From positions 44,745,346 through 44,809,345 of the forward strand of contig NC_087064.1 of NCBI RefSeq assembly GCF_963678635.1: a stretch of DNA of 64,000 bases. Reading direction: 5' to 3'. A program made the position numbers and the translations under genes. The notes beneath the pieces were generated by a model that was not told where the DNA came from, ran no database searches, and was given only the letters and a program-made list of their open reading frames with translations. The stretch's first letter is position 1; the number at the start of each line of letters is the position of its first letter. The DNA comes from Symsagittifera roscoffensis (taxonomy: Eukaryota > Xenacoelomorpha > Acoela > Convolutidae). Below, piece by piece: positions 38,140 through 52,340 of the stretch.

Positions 38140-41100
38140 CAGCTCGAATCTTGATTCGACCATGTTCGACTCATGATTCGACCAGGTTCGACTCATGATT
38201 CGAACCTGTTCCACTCAAGATTCGACCCTGTTCGACTCATGACTCGACCCTGTTCGACTTGTGACTCGTCCCTGTTCGAATCATGATTCGACCCTGTGCG
38301 ACTCATGATTCGACCATGATCGACTCATGATTCGACCCTGTTCGACTCATGATTCGACCCTGTTCCACTCATGATTCGACCCTGTTCGACTCATGATTCG
38401 ACCCCGTTCCACTCATGATTCGACCCTGTTCGACTCATGATTCGACCCTGTTCGACTCATGATTCGACCCCGTTCCACTCATGATTCGACCCTGTTCGAC
38501 TCATGGTTCAACCCTGTTCGACTCATGGTTCGACCCTGTTTCACTCATGATTCGACCCAGCTCGAATCTTGATTTGACCCTGTTCGACTCATGATTCGAC
38601 CCGGTTCGACTCATGATTCGAACCTTTTCCACTCAAGATTCGACCCTGTTCGACTCATGATTCGACCCTGTTCGACTCAAGATTCGACCCTGTTCCACCC
38701 ATGATTCGACCCTGTTCGACGCATGTTTCGACCCTGTTCGACTCATGATTCGACCCTGTTCGACTCATGATTCGACCCTGTTCGACTGATGATTCGACCC
38801 CGTTCTACTCATGATTCGACCCTGTTCGACTCATGATTCGACCCTGTTCGACTTATGATTCGACCCTGTTTCACTCATGATTCGACCCTGTTCGACTCAT
38901 GGTTCAACACTGTTCGACTCATGGTTCGACCCTGTTTCACTCAAGATTCGACCCTGTTCGACTCATGATTCGACCCTGTTCGACTCATGATTCGACCCTG
39001 TTCGACTCATGATTCGACCCTGTTCGACTGATGATTCGAGCATGATCGACTCATGATACGACCCTGTTCGACTCATGTTTCAACCCTGTTCCATTCATGA
39101 TTCGACCCTGTTCGACTAATGATTCGACCCTGTTCGAATCTTGATTTGACCCTGTTCGACTCATGATTCGACCCGGTTCGACTCATGATTCGAACCTATT
39201 CCACTCAAGGTTCGACCCTGTTCGACTCATGATTCGACCCTGTTCGACTCAGGATTCGAACCTGTTCCACTCAAGATTCGACCCTGTTCGACTCATGATT
39301 CGACCCTGTTCGACTCATGATTCGACCCTGTTCGACTCATGATTCGACCCTGTTCGACTGATGATTCGACCCCGTTCTACTCATGATTCGACCCTGTTCG
39401 ACTCATGATTCGACCCTGTTCCACTCATGATTCGACCCTGTTCGACTCATGATTCGACCCCGTTCCACTCATGATTCGACCCTGTTCGACTCATGATTCG
39501 ACCCTGTTCGACTCATGATTCGACCCCGTTCCACTCATGATTCGACCCTGTTCGACTCATGGTTCAACCCTGTTCGACTCATGGTTCGACCCTGTTTCAC
39601 TCATGATTCGACCCAGCTCGAATCTTGATTTGACCCTGTTCGACTCATGATTCGACCCGGTTCGACTCTTGATTCGAACCTATTCCACTCAAGATTCGAC
39701 CCTGTTCGACTCATGATTCGACCCTGTTCGACTCAGGATTCGAACCTGTTCCACTCAAGATTCGACCCTGTTCGACTCATGATTCGACCCTGTTCGACTC
39801 ATGATTCGACCCTGTTCGACTCATGATTCGACCCTGTTCGACTGATGATTCGACCCCGTTCTACTCATGATTCGACCCTGTTCGACTCATGATTCGACCC
39901 TGTTCGACTTATGATTCGACCCTGTTTCACTCATGATTCGACCCCGTTCCACTCATGATTCGACCCTGTTCGACTCATGATTCAACCCTGTTCGACTCTT
40001 GATTCGACCCTGTTTCACTCATGATTCGACCCAGCTCGAATCTTGATTCGACCCTGTTCGACTCATGATTCGACCCGGTTCGACTCATGATTCGAACCTG
40101 TTCCACTCAAGATTCGACCCTGTTCGACTCATGACTCGACCCTGTTCGACTTGTGACTCGTCCCTGTTCGAATCATGATTCGACCCTGTGCGACTCATGA
40201 TTCGACCATGATCGACTCATGATTCGACCCTGTTCGACTCATGATTCGACCCTGTTCCACTCATGATTCGACCCTGTTCGACTCATGATTCGACCCCGTT
40301 CCACTCATGATTCGACCCTGTTCGACTCGTGATTCGACCCTGTTCGACTCATGATTCGACCCCGTTCCACTCATGATTCGACCCTGTTCGACTCATGGTT
40401 CAACCCTGTTCGACTCATGGTTCGACCCTGTTTCACTCATGATTCGACCCAGCTCGAATCTTGATTTGACCCTGTTCGACTCATGATTCGACCCGGTTCG
40501 ACTCATGATTCGAACCTATTCCACTCAAGATTCGACCCTGTTCGACTCATGATTCGACCCTGTTCGACTCAAGATTCGACCATGATCGACTCATGATTCG
40601 ACCCTGTTCGACTCATGATTCGACCATGATCGACTCATGATTCGACCCTGTTCGACTCATGATTCAACCCTGTTCGACTCATGATTCGACCCTGTTTCAC
40701 TCATGATTCGACTCAGCTCGAATCTTGATTCGACCCTGTTCGACTCATGATTCGACCCAGTTCGACTCATGATTCGATCCTGTTCCACTCAAGATTCGAC
40801 CCTGTTCGACTCATGATTCGACCCTGTTCGACTTATGACTCTCCCTGTTCGACTCATGATTCGACCCTGTTCGACTCATGATTCGACCATGATCGACTCA
40901 TGATTCGACCCTGTTCTACTCATGGTTCGACCCTGTTCGACTGATGATTCGACCCCGTTCTACTCATGATTGGACCCTGTTCGACTCATGATTCGACCCT
41001 GTTCGACTCATGGTTCGACCCTGTTTCACTCATGATTCGACCCAGCTCGAATCTTGATTCGACACTGTTCGAATCAAGATTCGACCCAGTTCGACTCATG

Positions 41101-42930
41101 ATTCGAACCTGTTCCACTCAAGATTCGACCCTGTTCGACTCATGATTCGACCCTGTTCCACCCATGATTCGACCCTGTTCGACTCATGATTCGACCCTGT
41201 TCCACTCATGATTCGACCCTGTTCGACTCATGATTCGACCCCGTTCCACTCCTGATTCGACCCTGTTCGACTCATGATTCGACCCTGTTCGACTCATGAT
41301 TCGACCCCGTTCCACTCATGATTCGACCCTGTTCGACTCATGGTTCAACCCTGTTCGACTCATGGTTCGACCCTGTTTCACTCATGATTCGACCCAGCTC
41401 GAATCTTGATTTGACCCTGTTCGACTCATGATTCGACCCGGTTCGACTCATGATTCGAACCTATTCCACTCAAGATTCGACCCTGTTCGACTCATGATTC
41501 GACCCTGTTCGACTCAGGATTCGAACCTGTTCCACTCAAGATTCGACCCTGTTCGACTCATGATTCGACCCTGTTCGACTCATGATTCGACCCTGTTCGA
41601 CTCATGATTCGACCCTGTTCGACTGATGATTCGACCCCGTTCTACTCATGATTCGACCCTGTTCGACTCATGATTCGACCCTGTTCGACTTATGATTCGA
41701 CCCTGTTTCACTCATGATTCGACCCCGTTCCACTCATGATTCGACCCTGTTCGACTCATGATTCAACCCTGTTCGACTCTTGATTCGACCCTTTTTCACT
41801 CATGATTCGACCCAGCTCGAATCTTGATTCGACCCTGTTCGACTCATGATTCGACCCGGTTCGACTCATGATTCGAACCTGTTCCACTCAAGATTCGACC
41901 CTGTTCGACTCATGACTCGACCCTGTTCGACTTGTGACTCGTCCCTGTTCGAATCATGATTCGACCCTGTGCGACTCATGATTCGACCATGATCGACTCA
42001 TGATTCGACCCTGTTCGACTCATGATTCGACCCTGTTCCACTCATGATTCGACCCTGTTCGACTCATGATTCGACCCCGTTCCACTCATGATTCGACCCT
42101 GTTCGACTCATGATTCGACCCTGTTCGACTCATGATTCGACCCCGTTCCACTCATGATTCGACCCTGTTCGACTCATGGTTCAACCCTGTTCGACTCATG
42201 GTTCGACCCTGTTTCACTCATGATTCGACCCAGCTCGAATCTTGATTTGACCCTGTTCGACTCATGATTCGACCCGGTTCGACTCATGATTCGAACCTAT
42301 TCCACTCAAGATTCGACCCTGTTCGACTCATGATTCGACCCTGTTCGACTCAAGATTCGACCCTGTTCCACCCGTGATTCGACCCTGTTCGACGCATGTT
42401 TCGACCCTGTTCGACTCATGATTCGACCATGATCGACTCATGATTCGACCCTGTTCGACTCATGATTCGACCATGATCGACTCATGATTCGACCCTGTTC
42501 GTTTCATGATTCAACCCTGTTCGACTCATGATTCGACCCTGTTTCACTCATGATTCGACTCAGCTCGAATCTTGATTCGACCCTGTTCGACTCATGATTC
42601 GACCCGGTTCGACTCATGATTCGATCCTGTTCCACTCAAGATTCGACCCTGTTCGACTCATGATTCGACCCTGTTCGACTTATGACTCTCCCTGTTCGAC
42701 TCATGATTCGACCCTGTTCGACTCATGATTCGACCATGATCGACTCATGATTCGACCCTGTTCGACTCATGATTCGACCCTGTTCCACTCATGGTTCGAC
42801 CCTGTTCGACTGATGATTCGACCCCGTTCTACTCATGATTCGACCCTGTTCGACTCATGATTCGACCCTGTTCGACTCATGGTTCGACCCTGTTTCACTC
42901 ATGATTCGACCCAGCTCGAATCTTGATTCG
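38140..42930 (+). repeat. 1.8-1.9-kb super-HOR, about 2.5 copies
   Basis: Anchor series 38140/38558, 39614/40032/40450 and 41395/41813/42231 are homologous. Offsets are 1892 bp (86 monomers) from the first to the second and 1781 bp (81 monomers minus 1) from the second to the third. Each contains CTTGATTTGACCC, CCTATTCCACTCAAG, ACTGATGATTCGACCCCG with CTGTTCTACTC or GTTCTACTC, ACTTGTGACTCGTCCC and CTGTGCGACTCATG. Later in the pair at 40714 and 42561 (GACTCAGCTCG), the third copy is 66 bp longer. This is the largest regular period in the window. Confidence 0.8.
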
Positions 42931-43159
42931 ACACTGTTCGAATCATGATTCGACCCAGTTCGACTCATGATTCGAACCTGTTCCACTCAAGATTCGACCC
43001 TGTTCGACTCATGATTCGACCCTGTTCCACCCATGATTCGACCCTGTTCGACTCATGATTCGACCCTGTTCGACTCATGATTCGACCCTGTTCGACTCAT
43101 GATTCGACCATGATCGACTCATGATTCGACCCTGTTCGACTCATGATTCGACCCTGTTC

Positions 43160-45900
43160 GACTCATGATTCGACCCCGTTCCATCATGATTCGACCCTGT
43201 TCGACTCATGATTCAACCCTGTTCGACTGATGATTCGACCCTGTTTGACTCATGATTCGACCCAGCTCGAATCTTGATTCGACCCTGTTCGACTCATGAT
43301 TCGACCCGGTTTGACTCATGATTCGAACCTGTTCCACTCAAGATTCGACCCTGTTCGACTCATGATTCGACACTGTTCGACCCATGATTCGAACCTGTTC
43401 CACTCAAGATTCGACTCTGTTCGATTCATGATTCGAACCTGTTCGACTCAAGATTCGACCCTGTTCCACCCATGATTCGACCCTGTTCGACTCATGGTTC
43501 GACCCTGTTCGACTCATGATTTGACCCTGTTCGACTCATGATTCGACCCTGTTCGACTTATGACTCGTCCCTGTTCGACTCATGATTCGACCCTGTTCGA
43601 CTCAAGATTCGACCATGCTCGACTCATGATTCGACCCTGTTCGACTCATGATTAGACCCTGTTCCATTCATGGTTCGACCCTGTTCGACTGATGATTCGA
43701 CCCCGTTCCACTCATGATTCGACCCTGTTCGACTCATGATTCGACCCTGTTCGACTCATGGTTCGACCCTGTTTCACTCATGATTCGACCCAGCTCGAAT
43801 CTTGATTCGACACTGTTCGAATCATGATTTGACCCAGATCGACTCATGATTCGAACCTGTTCCACTCAAGATTCGACCCTGTTCGACTCATGATTCGACC
43901 CTGTTCCACCCATGATTCGACCCTGTTCGACTCATGATTCGACCCTGTTCGACTCATGATTCGACCCTGTTCGACTCATGATTCGACCATGATCGACTCA
44001 TGATTCGACCCTGTTCGACTCATGATTCGACCCTGTTCGACTCATGATTCGACCCCGTTCCATCATGATTCGACCCTGTTCGACTCATGATTCAACCCTG
44101 TTCGACTCATGATTCGACCCTGTTTGACTCATGATTCGACCCAGCTCGAATCTTGATTCGACCCTGTTCGACTCATGATTCGACACGGTTTGACTCATGA
44201 TTCGAACTTGTTCCACTCAAGGTTCGACCCTGTTCGACTCATGATTCGACACGGTTCGACCCATGATTCGAACCTGTTCCACTCAAGATTCGACCCTGTT
44301 CCACCCATGATTCGACCCTGTTCGACTCATGGTTCGACCCTGTTCGACTCATGATTTGACCCTGTTCGACTCGTGATTCGACCATGATCGACTCATGATT
44401 CGACCCTGTTCGACTCATGATTCGACTCTGTTCCACTCATGATTCGACCCTGTTCGACTCATGATTCGACCCTGTTCGACTCATGATTCGACCCTGTTCG
44501 ACTCATGATTCGACCCTGTTCGACTCATGATTCGACCATGATCGACTCATGATTCGACCCTGTTCGACTCATGATTCGACCCTGTTCGACTCATGATTCG
44601 ACCCCGTTCCATCATGATTCGACCCTGTTCGACTCATGATTCAACCCTGTTCCACCCATGATTCGACCCTGTTCGACTCATGATTCGACCCTGTTCGACT
44701 CACGATTCGACCCTGTTCGACTCATGATTCGACCATGATCGACTCATGATTCGACCCTGTTCGACTCATGATTCGACCCTGTTCGACTCATGATTCGACC
44801 CCGTTCCATCAAGATTCGACCCTGTTCGACTCATGATTCAACCCTGTTCGACTCATGATTCGACCCTGTTTGACTCATGATTCGACCCAGCTCGAATCTT
44901 GATTCGACCCTGTTCGACTCATGATTCGACACGGTTTGACTCATGATTCGAACTTGTTCCACTCAAGGTTCGACCCTGTTCGACTCATGATTCGACACGG
45001 TTCGACCCATGATTCGAACCTGTTCCACTCAAGATTCGACCCTATTCCACCCATGATTCGACCCTGTTCGACTCATGGTTCGACCCTGTTCGACTCATGA
45101 TTCGACCCTGTTCGACTCATGATTCGACCCTGTTCGACTCATGATTCGACCCTGTTCGACTCATGATTCGACCCTGTTCGACTCATGATTCGACCATGAT
45201 CGACTCATGATTCGACCCTGTTCGACTCATGATTCGACCCTGTTCGACTCATGATTCGACCACGTTCCATCATGATTCGACCCTGTTCGACTCATGATTC
45301 AACCCTGCTCGACTCATGATTCGACCCTGTTCGACTCATGATTCGACCCCGTTCCATCAAGATTCGACCCTGTTCGACTCATGATTCAACCCTGTTCGAC
45401 TCATGATTCGACCCTGTTTGACTCATGATTCGACCCAGCTCGAATCTTGATTCGACCCTGTTCGACTCATGATTCGACACGGTTTGACTCATGATTCGAA
45501 CTTGTTCCACTCAAGGTTCGACCCTGTTCGACTCATGATTCGACACGGTTCGACCCATGATTCGAACCTATTCCACTCAAGATTCGACCCTGTTCCACCC
45601 ATGATTCGACCCTGTTCGACTCATGGTTCGACCCTGTTCGACTCATGATTCGACCCTGTTCGACTCATGATTCGACCCTGTTCGACTCATGATTCGACCC
45701 TGTTCGACTCATGATTCGACCCTGTTCGACTCATGATTCGACCATGATCGACTCATGATTCGACCCTGTTCGACTCATGATTCGACCCTGTTCGACTCAT
45801 GATTCGACCCCGTTCCATCATGATTCGACCCTGTTCGACTCATGATTCAACCCTGTTCGACTCATGAGCGGCCCTGTTTGACTCATGATTCGACCCAGCT
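43160..45900 (+). repeat. Sub-block with 21-bp CGTTCCATCA units
   Basis: A one-base deletion turning GTTCCACTCATG into GTTCCATCATG, or its ATCAAG form, recurs near 43178, 44060, 44608, 44802, 45267, 45355 and 45811. The anchors at 43263, 43791, 44142, 44888, 45436 and 45896 therefore stand 351, 746, 548 and 460 bp apart, each short of a multiple of 22 by the number of small deletions between them. Companions are ACACGGTTTGACTC, GAACTTGTTCC, ACTCAAGGTTCG and ACACGGTTCGACCC. The shared deletion marks a single founding unit. Confidence 0.82.
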
Positions 45901-48889
45901 CGAATCTTGATTCGACCCTGTTTGACTCATGATTCGACACGGTTTGACTCATGATTCGAACCTGTTCCACTCAAGGTTCGACCCTGTTCGACTCATGATT
46001 CGACACGGTTCGACCCATGATTCGAACCTGTTCCACTCAAGATTCGACCCTATTCGATTCATGATTCGAACCTGTTCGACTCAAGATTCGACCCTGTTCC
46101 ACCCATGATTCGACCCTGTTCGACTCATGGTTCGACCCTGTTCGACTCATGATTTGACCCTGTTCGACTCATGATTCGACCATGATCGACTCATGATTCG
46201 ACCCTGTTCGACTCATGATTCGACACGGTTCCACTCATGATTCGACCCTGTTCGACTCATGATTGGACCCCGTTCCACTCATGATTCGACCCTGTTCGAC
46301 TCATGATTCAACCCTGTTCGACTCATGATTCGACCCAGCTCGAATCTTGATTCGACCCTGTTCGACTCATGATTCGATCCGGTTCGACTCATGATTCGAC
46401 CCTGTTCGACTCATGATTCGACCCTGTTCGACTCATGATTCGACCCTGTTCGACTCACGATTCGACCATGATCGACTCATGATTCGAACCTGTTCGACTC
46501 ATGATTCGACCCTGTTCCACTCATGATTCGACCCTGTTCGACTCATGATTCGACCCCGTTCCACTCGTGATTCGACCCTGTTCCACTCATGATTCGACCC
46601 TGTTCGACTAATGATTCGACCCTGTTCGACTCATGATTCGACCCTGTTCGACTCATGATTCGACCCTGTTCGACTCATGATTCGACCCTGTTCGACTCAT
46701 GATTCGACCCTGTTCGACTCATGATTCGACCCTATTGGACTCAAGATACGACCATGATCGACTCATGATTCGACCCTGTTCGACTCATTATTCGACTCTG
46801 TTCCACTCATGATTCGAACCTGTTCGACTCATGATTCGACCCCGTTCCACTCATGATTCGACCCCGTCCACTCATGATTCGACCCTGTTCGACTCATGAT
46901 TCGACCCTGTTCGACTCATGATTCGACTCCGTTCCACTCATGATTCGACCCTCTTCGACTCATGATTCAACCCTGTTCGACTCATGGTTCGACCCTGTTT
47001 CACTCATGATTCGACCCAGCTCGAATCTTGATTTGACCCTGTCCGACTCATGATTCGACCCGGTTCGACTCATGAATCGAACCTGTTCCACTCAAGATTC
47101 GAGCCTGTTCGACTCATGATTCAACCCTGCTCGACACAAGATTCGACACTGTTCCACCCATAATTCGACGCTGTTTGACTCATATTCGACCATGTTCGAC
47201 TCATGATTCGACCCTGTTCGAATCATGATTCGACCCTGTTCGACTCATGATTCGACCAAGATCGACTCATGATTCGACCCTGTTCGACTCTTGATTCGAC
47301 CCTGTTCGACCCATGATTCGACCCCGTTCCCTTCATGATTCGACCCTGTTCGACTCATGATTCAACCCTGTTCGACTCATGATTCGACCCCGTTCCACTC
47401 ATGATTCGACCCTGTTCCACTCATGATTCGACCCTGTTCGACTCATGATTCGACCTTGTTCGACTCATGATTCGACCCTGTTCGACTCATGATTCGACCC
47501 TGTTCGACTCATGATTCGACCCTGTTCGACTCATGATTCGACCCTGTTCGACTCATGATTCGACCCGGTTCCACTCATGATTCGACCCCGTTCCACTCAT
47601 GATTCGACCCTGTTCGACTCATGATTCGACCCTGTTCGACCTCATGATTCGACCCCGTTCCACTCATGATTCGACCCTGTTCGACTCATGATTCAACCCT
47701 GTTTGACTCATGGTTCGACCCTGTTTCACTCATGATTCGACCCAGCTCGAATCTTGATTCGACCCTGTTCGACTCATGATTCGACCCGGTTCGACTCATG
47801 AATCGAACCTGTTCCACTCAAGATTCGACCCTGTTCGACTCATGATTCGACCCTGTTCGACACAAGATTCGACACTGTTCCACCCATAATTCGACCCTGT
47901 TTGACTCATATTCGACCATGTTCGTCTCATGATTCGACCCTGTTCGACTCATGATTCGACCCTGTTCGACTCATGATTCGACCAAGATCGACTCATTATT
48001 CGACCCTGTTCGACTCTTGATTCGACCCGGTTCTACTCATGATTCGACCCCGTTCCACTCATGATTCGACCCTGTTCGACTCATGATTCAACCCTGTTTG
48101 ACTCATGATTCGACCCTGTTTCACTCATGATTCGACCCAGCTCGAATCTTGATTCGACCCTGTTCGACTCATGATTCGACCCGGTTCGACTCATGATTCG
48201 AACCTGTTCCACTCAAGATTCGACCCTGTTCGACTCATTATTCGACCCGGTTCGACTCATGATTCGAACCTGTTCCACTCAAGGTTCGACCATGTTCGAC
48301 TCATGATTCGACCCTGTTCGATTCAAGATTCGACCCTGTTCCACCCAAGATTCGACCCCGTTCGACTCATGATTCGACCCTGTTCGACTCATGATTCGAC
48401 CCTGTTCGACTCATGATTCGACCCTGTTCGACTCATGATTCGACCATGATCGACTCATGATTCGACCCTGTTCGACTCATGATTCGACCCTGTTCCACTC
48501 ATGATTCGACCCTGTTCGACTCATTATTCGACCCCGTTCCACTCATGATTCGACCCTGTTCGACTTCTGATTCAACCCTGTTCGACTCATGATTCGACCC
48601 TGTTCGACTCATGATTCGACCCTGTTCGACTCATTATTCGACCCGGTTCGACTCATGATTCGAACCTGTTCCACTCAAGGTTCGACCATGTTCGACTCAT
48701 GATTCGACCCTGTTCGATTTAAGATTCGACCCTCTTCCACCCAAGATTCGACCCCGTTCGACTCATGATTCGACCCTGTTCGACTCATGATTCGACCCTG
48801 TTCGACTCATGATTCGACCCTGTTCGACTCATGATTCGACCATGATCGACTCATGATTCGACCCTGTTCGACTCATGATTCGACCCTGT

Positions 48890-49681
48890 TCCACTCATGA
48901 TTCGACCCTGTTCGACTCATTATTCGACCCCGTTCCACTCATGATTCGACCCTGTTCGACTCCTGATTCAACCCTGTTCGACTCATGATTCGACCTTGTT
49001 TCACTCATGATTCGACCCAGCTCGAATCTTGATTCGACCCTGTTCGACTCATGATTCGACCCGGTTCGACTCATGATTCGAACCTGTTCCACTCAAGATT
49101 CGACCCTGTTCGACTCATGATTCGACCATGATCGACTCATGACTCGTCCCTGTTCGACTCATGATTCGACCCGGTTCGACTCATGATTCGAGCCTGTTCC
49201 ACTCAAGATTCGACCCTGTTCGACTCATGATTCGACCCTGTTCGACTTATGACTCGTCCCTGTTCGACTCTTTCTTCGACCATGTTCCACTCATGATTCG
49301 ACCCTGTTCGACTCATTATTCGACCCCGTTCCACTCATGATTCGACCCTGTTCGACTCCTGATTCAACCCTGTTCGACTCATGATTCGACCTTGTTTCAC
49401 TCATGATTCGACCCAGCTCGAATCTTGATTCGACCCTGTTCGACTCATGATTCGACCCGGTTCGACTCATGATTCGAACCTGTTCCACTCAAGATTCGAC
49501 CCTGTTCGACTCATGATTCGACCATGATCGACTCATGACTCGTCCCTGTTCGACTCATGATTCGACCCGGTTCGACTCATGATTCGAGCCTGTTCCACTC
49601 AAGATTCGACCCTGTTCGACTCATGATTCGACCCTGTTCGACTTATGACTCGTCCCTGTTCGACTCTTTCTTCGACCATGT
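48890..49681 (+). repeat. 396-bp tandem duplication, apparently identical copies
   Basis: Copy 1 is about 48890-49285 and copy 2 about 49286-49681. I found no difference between them by eye, including rare forms: ACTCATTATTCGACCCCG, ACTCCTGATTCAACCC, CCTTGTTTCACTC, a GAGCCTGTTCC unit and GACTCTTTCTTCGACCATG. The CCCAG anchors at 49018 and 49414 share the 396-bp offset. A looser third copy follows at about 49740-49950 (anchor 49876). Complete identity means a very recent event, or an assembly artefact so close to the gap at 50731. Confidence 0.88.
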
Positions 49682-50730
49682 TCCACTCATGATTGGACCA
49701 TGTTCGACTCATGATTCGACCCTGGTCCACTCTTGATTCGAACCTGTTCCTTTCATGATTCGACCCTGTTTGACTCATGTTTCGACCCTGTTCGACTCAT
49801 GTTTCGACCCTGTTTGACTAATGATTCGACCCTGTTCGACTCATGATTCGACCTTGTTTCACTCATGATTCGACCCAGCTCGAATCTTGATTCGACCCTG
49901 TTCGACTCTTGATTCGACCCGGTTCGACTCATGATTCGAACCTGTTCCACTCAAGATTCGACCCTGTTCGACTCATGATTCGACCATGATCGACTCATGA
50001 CTCGTCCCTGTTCGACTCATGATTCGACCCTGTTCGACTCATGATTCGAACCTGTTCCACTCATGATTCGAACCTGTTCCACTCAAGATTCGACCCTGTT
50101 CGACTCATTATTCGACCCGGTTCGACTCATGATTCGAACCTGTTCCACTCAAGGTTCGACCATGTTCGACTCATGATTCGACCCTGTTCGACTCAAGATT
50201 CGACCCTCTTCCACCCATGATTCGACCCCGTTCGACTCATGATTCGACCCTGTTCGACTCATGATTCGACCCTGTTCGACTCATGATTCGACCCTGTTCG
50301 ACTCATGATTCGACCATGATCGACTCATGATTCGACCCTGTTCGACTCATGATTCGACCCTGTTCCACTCATGATTCTACCCTGTTCGACTCATTATTTG
50401 ACCCCGTTCCACTCATGATTCGACCCTGTTCGACTCATGATTCGACCTTGTTTCACTCATGATTCGACCCAGCTCGAATCTTGATTCGACCCTGTTCGAC
50501 TCATGATTCGACCCGGTTCGACTCATGATTCGAACCTGTTCCACTCAAGATTCGACCCTGTTCGACTCATGATTCGACCAATATCGACTCATGACTCGTC
50601 CCTGTTCGACTCAAGATTCGACCCTGTTCGACTCATGATTCGACCATGATCGACTCATGATTCGACCCTGTTCGACTCATGTTTCGACCCTGTTCCACTC
50701 ATGATTCGACCCTGTTCGACTCATGATTCG

Positions 50731-50930
50731 NNNNNNNNNNNNNNNNNNNNNNNNNNNNNNNNNNNNNNNNNNNNNNNNNNNNNNNNNNNNNNNNNNNNNN
50801 NNNNNNNNNNNNNNNNNNNNNNNNNNNNNNNNNNNNNNNNNNNNNNNNNNNNNNNNNNNNNNNNNNNNNNNNNNNNNNNNNNNNNNNNNNNNNNNNNNNN
50901 NNNNNNNNNNNNNNNNNNNNNNNNNNNNNN
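50731..50930. other. Assembly gap, 200 N
   Basis: Exactly 200 undetermined bases. The left flank ends at TTCG of the first half-monomer and the right flank begins with CCCTG, so if the array is continuous the missing sequence should be 1 bp plus a multiple of 22; 200 is 9 x 22 plus 2. The run is therefore probably a fixed-length placeholder, and the true gap could be much larger. The HOR family also changes across it, consistent with unresolved sequence. Confidence 0.97.
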
Positions 50931-51312
50931 CCCTGTTCGACTCATGATTCCACCCTGTTCGACTCATGATTCGACCCTCTTCCACTCATGATTCGACCCT
51001 GTTCGACTCATGACTCGACTCTTCGACTCATGGTTCGACCCTGTTCGACTCATGATTCGACCCGGTTCGACTCATTATTCGAACCTGTTCCACTCAAGAT
51101 TCGACCCTGTTCGACTCCTGATTAAACCCTGTTCGGCTTATGACTCGACACTGTTCGACTCATGATTCGACCCTGTTCGACTCATGATTCGACCATGATC
51201 GACTCATGATTCGACCCTATTCGACTCATGATTCGATCCTGTTCCACTCATGATTCGACCCGGTTCGACTCATTATTCGAACCTGTTCCACTCAAGATTC
51301 GACCCTGTTCGA

Positions 51313-52340
51313 CTCCTGATTCGACCCTGTTCGACTTATGACTCGACACTGTTCGACTCATGATTCGACCCTGTTCGACTCATGATTCGGCCATGATCGA
51401 CTCATGATTCGACCCTGTTCGACTCATGATTCGACCCTGTTCCACTTATGATTCGACCCTATTCGAATCATGATTTGACCCCGTTCCATTCAAGATTCGA
51501 CCCTGTTCAACCCATTATTCGACCCTGTTCGACTCATGATTCGGCCATGATCGACTCATGATTCGACCCTGTGCGACTCATGATTCGACCCTGTGCGACT
51601 CAAGATTCGACCCTGTTCAACCCATTAATCGACACTGTTCGACTCATGATTCGACCCTGTTCGACTAATGACTCGTCCCTGTTCGACTCATGATTCGACC
51701 CTGTTCGACTCATGATTCGACCATGATCGACTCATGATTCGACCCTGTTCGACTCATGATTCGACCCTGTTCCAGTCATGATTCGACCCTGTTCGACTCA
51801 TGATTCGACCACGTTCCACTCATGATTCGACCCTGTTCGACTCCTGATTCGACCCTGTTCGACTTATGACTCGACACTGTTCGACTCATGATTCGACCCT
51901 GTTCGACTCATGATTCGGCCATGATCGACTCATGATTCGACCCTGTTCGACTCATGATTCGACCCTGTTCCACTTATGATTCGACCCTATTCGAATCATG
52001 ATTTGACCCCGTTCCATTCAAGATTCGACCCTGTTCAACCCATTATTCGACCCTGTTCGACTCATGATTCGGCCATGATCGACTCATGATTCGACCCTGT
52101 GCGACTCATGATTCGACCCTGTGCGACTCAAGATTCGACCCTGTTCAACCCATTAATCGACACTGTTCGACTCATGATTCGACCCTGTTCGACTAATGAC
52201 TCGTCCCTGTTCGACTCATGATTCGACCCTGTTCGACTCATGATTCGACCATGATCGACTCATGATTCGACCCTGTTCGACTCATGATTCGACCCTGTTC
52301 CAGTCATGATTCGACCCTGTTCCAGTCATGATTCGACCCT
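51313..52340 (+). repeat. 528-bp (24-monomer) tandem duplication
   Basis: Copy 1 starts at 51313 and copy 2 at 51841, both with CTCCTGATTCGACCC. Shared rare forms include ATTCGGCCATGATCG, CTGTTCCACTTATG, TTCGAATCATGATTTG, TTCAACCCATTATTCG, two CTGTGCGACTC units, CCCATTAATCGACACTG and CTGTTCCAGTCATG. Copy 2 has one extra 22-bp unit because the TTCCAGTCATG monomer is doubled near 52290-52325. Apart from that the copies look almost identical. Confidence 0.87.

Larger units (their letters stand above)
22900..50730 (+). repeat. HOR family F marked by GACCCAGCTCGAA
   Basis: The CCCAG variant followed by CTCGAATCTTG or CTCGAACCTTG recurs through 27.8 kb (anchor = the C of CAGCTCGA), for example at 22958, 23376, 24347, 24611, 24985, 25469, 25843, 26207, 26693, 27134, 27795, 28147, 28511, 28995, 29413, 29875 and onward to 50470. 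Spacings are mostly 352-528 bp, with 396 and 418 bp commonest. A full unit runs CCCAGCTCGAATCTTG, CCCGGTTCG, GAACCTGTTCCACTCAAG, sometimes CGACTTATGACTCGTCCC, CCATGATCG, ACCCCGTTCCAC, ATTCAACCC, then CTGTTTCACTC. Most non-multiple spacings can be traced to identifiable small indels. Confidence 0.88.

Noticed and set aside
45860-45880. CATGAGCGGCCCTG as a possible unique-sequence island
   Set aside because: It is a monomer that has lost one base and taken a few substitutions; the array continues in phase on both sides.
50677-50991. ORFs of 74-102 codons spanning 50731-50930 on both strands
   Set aside because: They run through 200 undetermined bases, so their continuity is an artefact of translating N.
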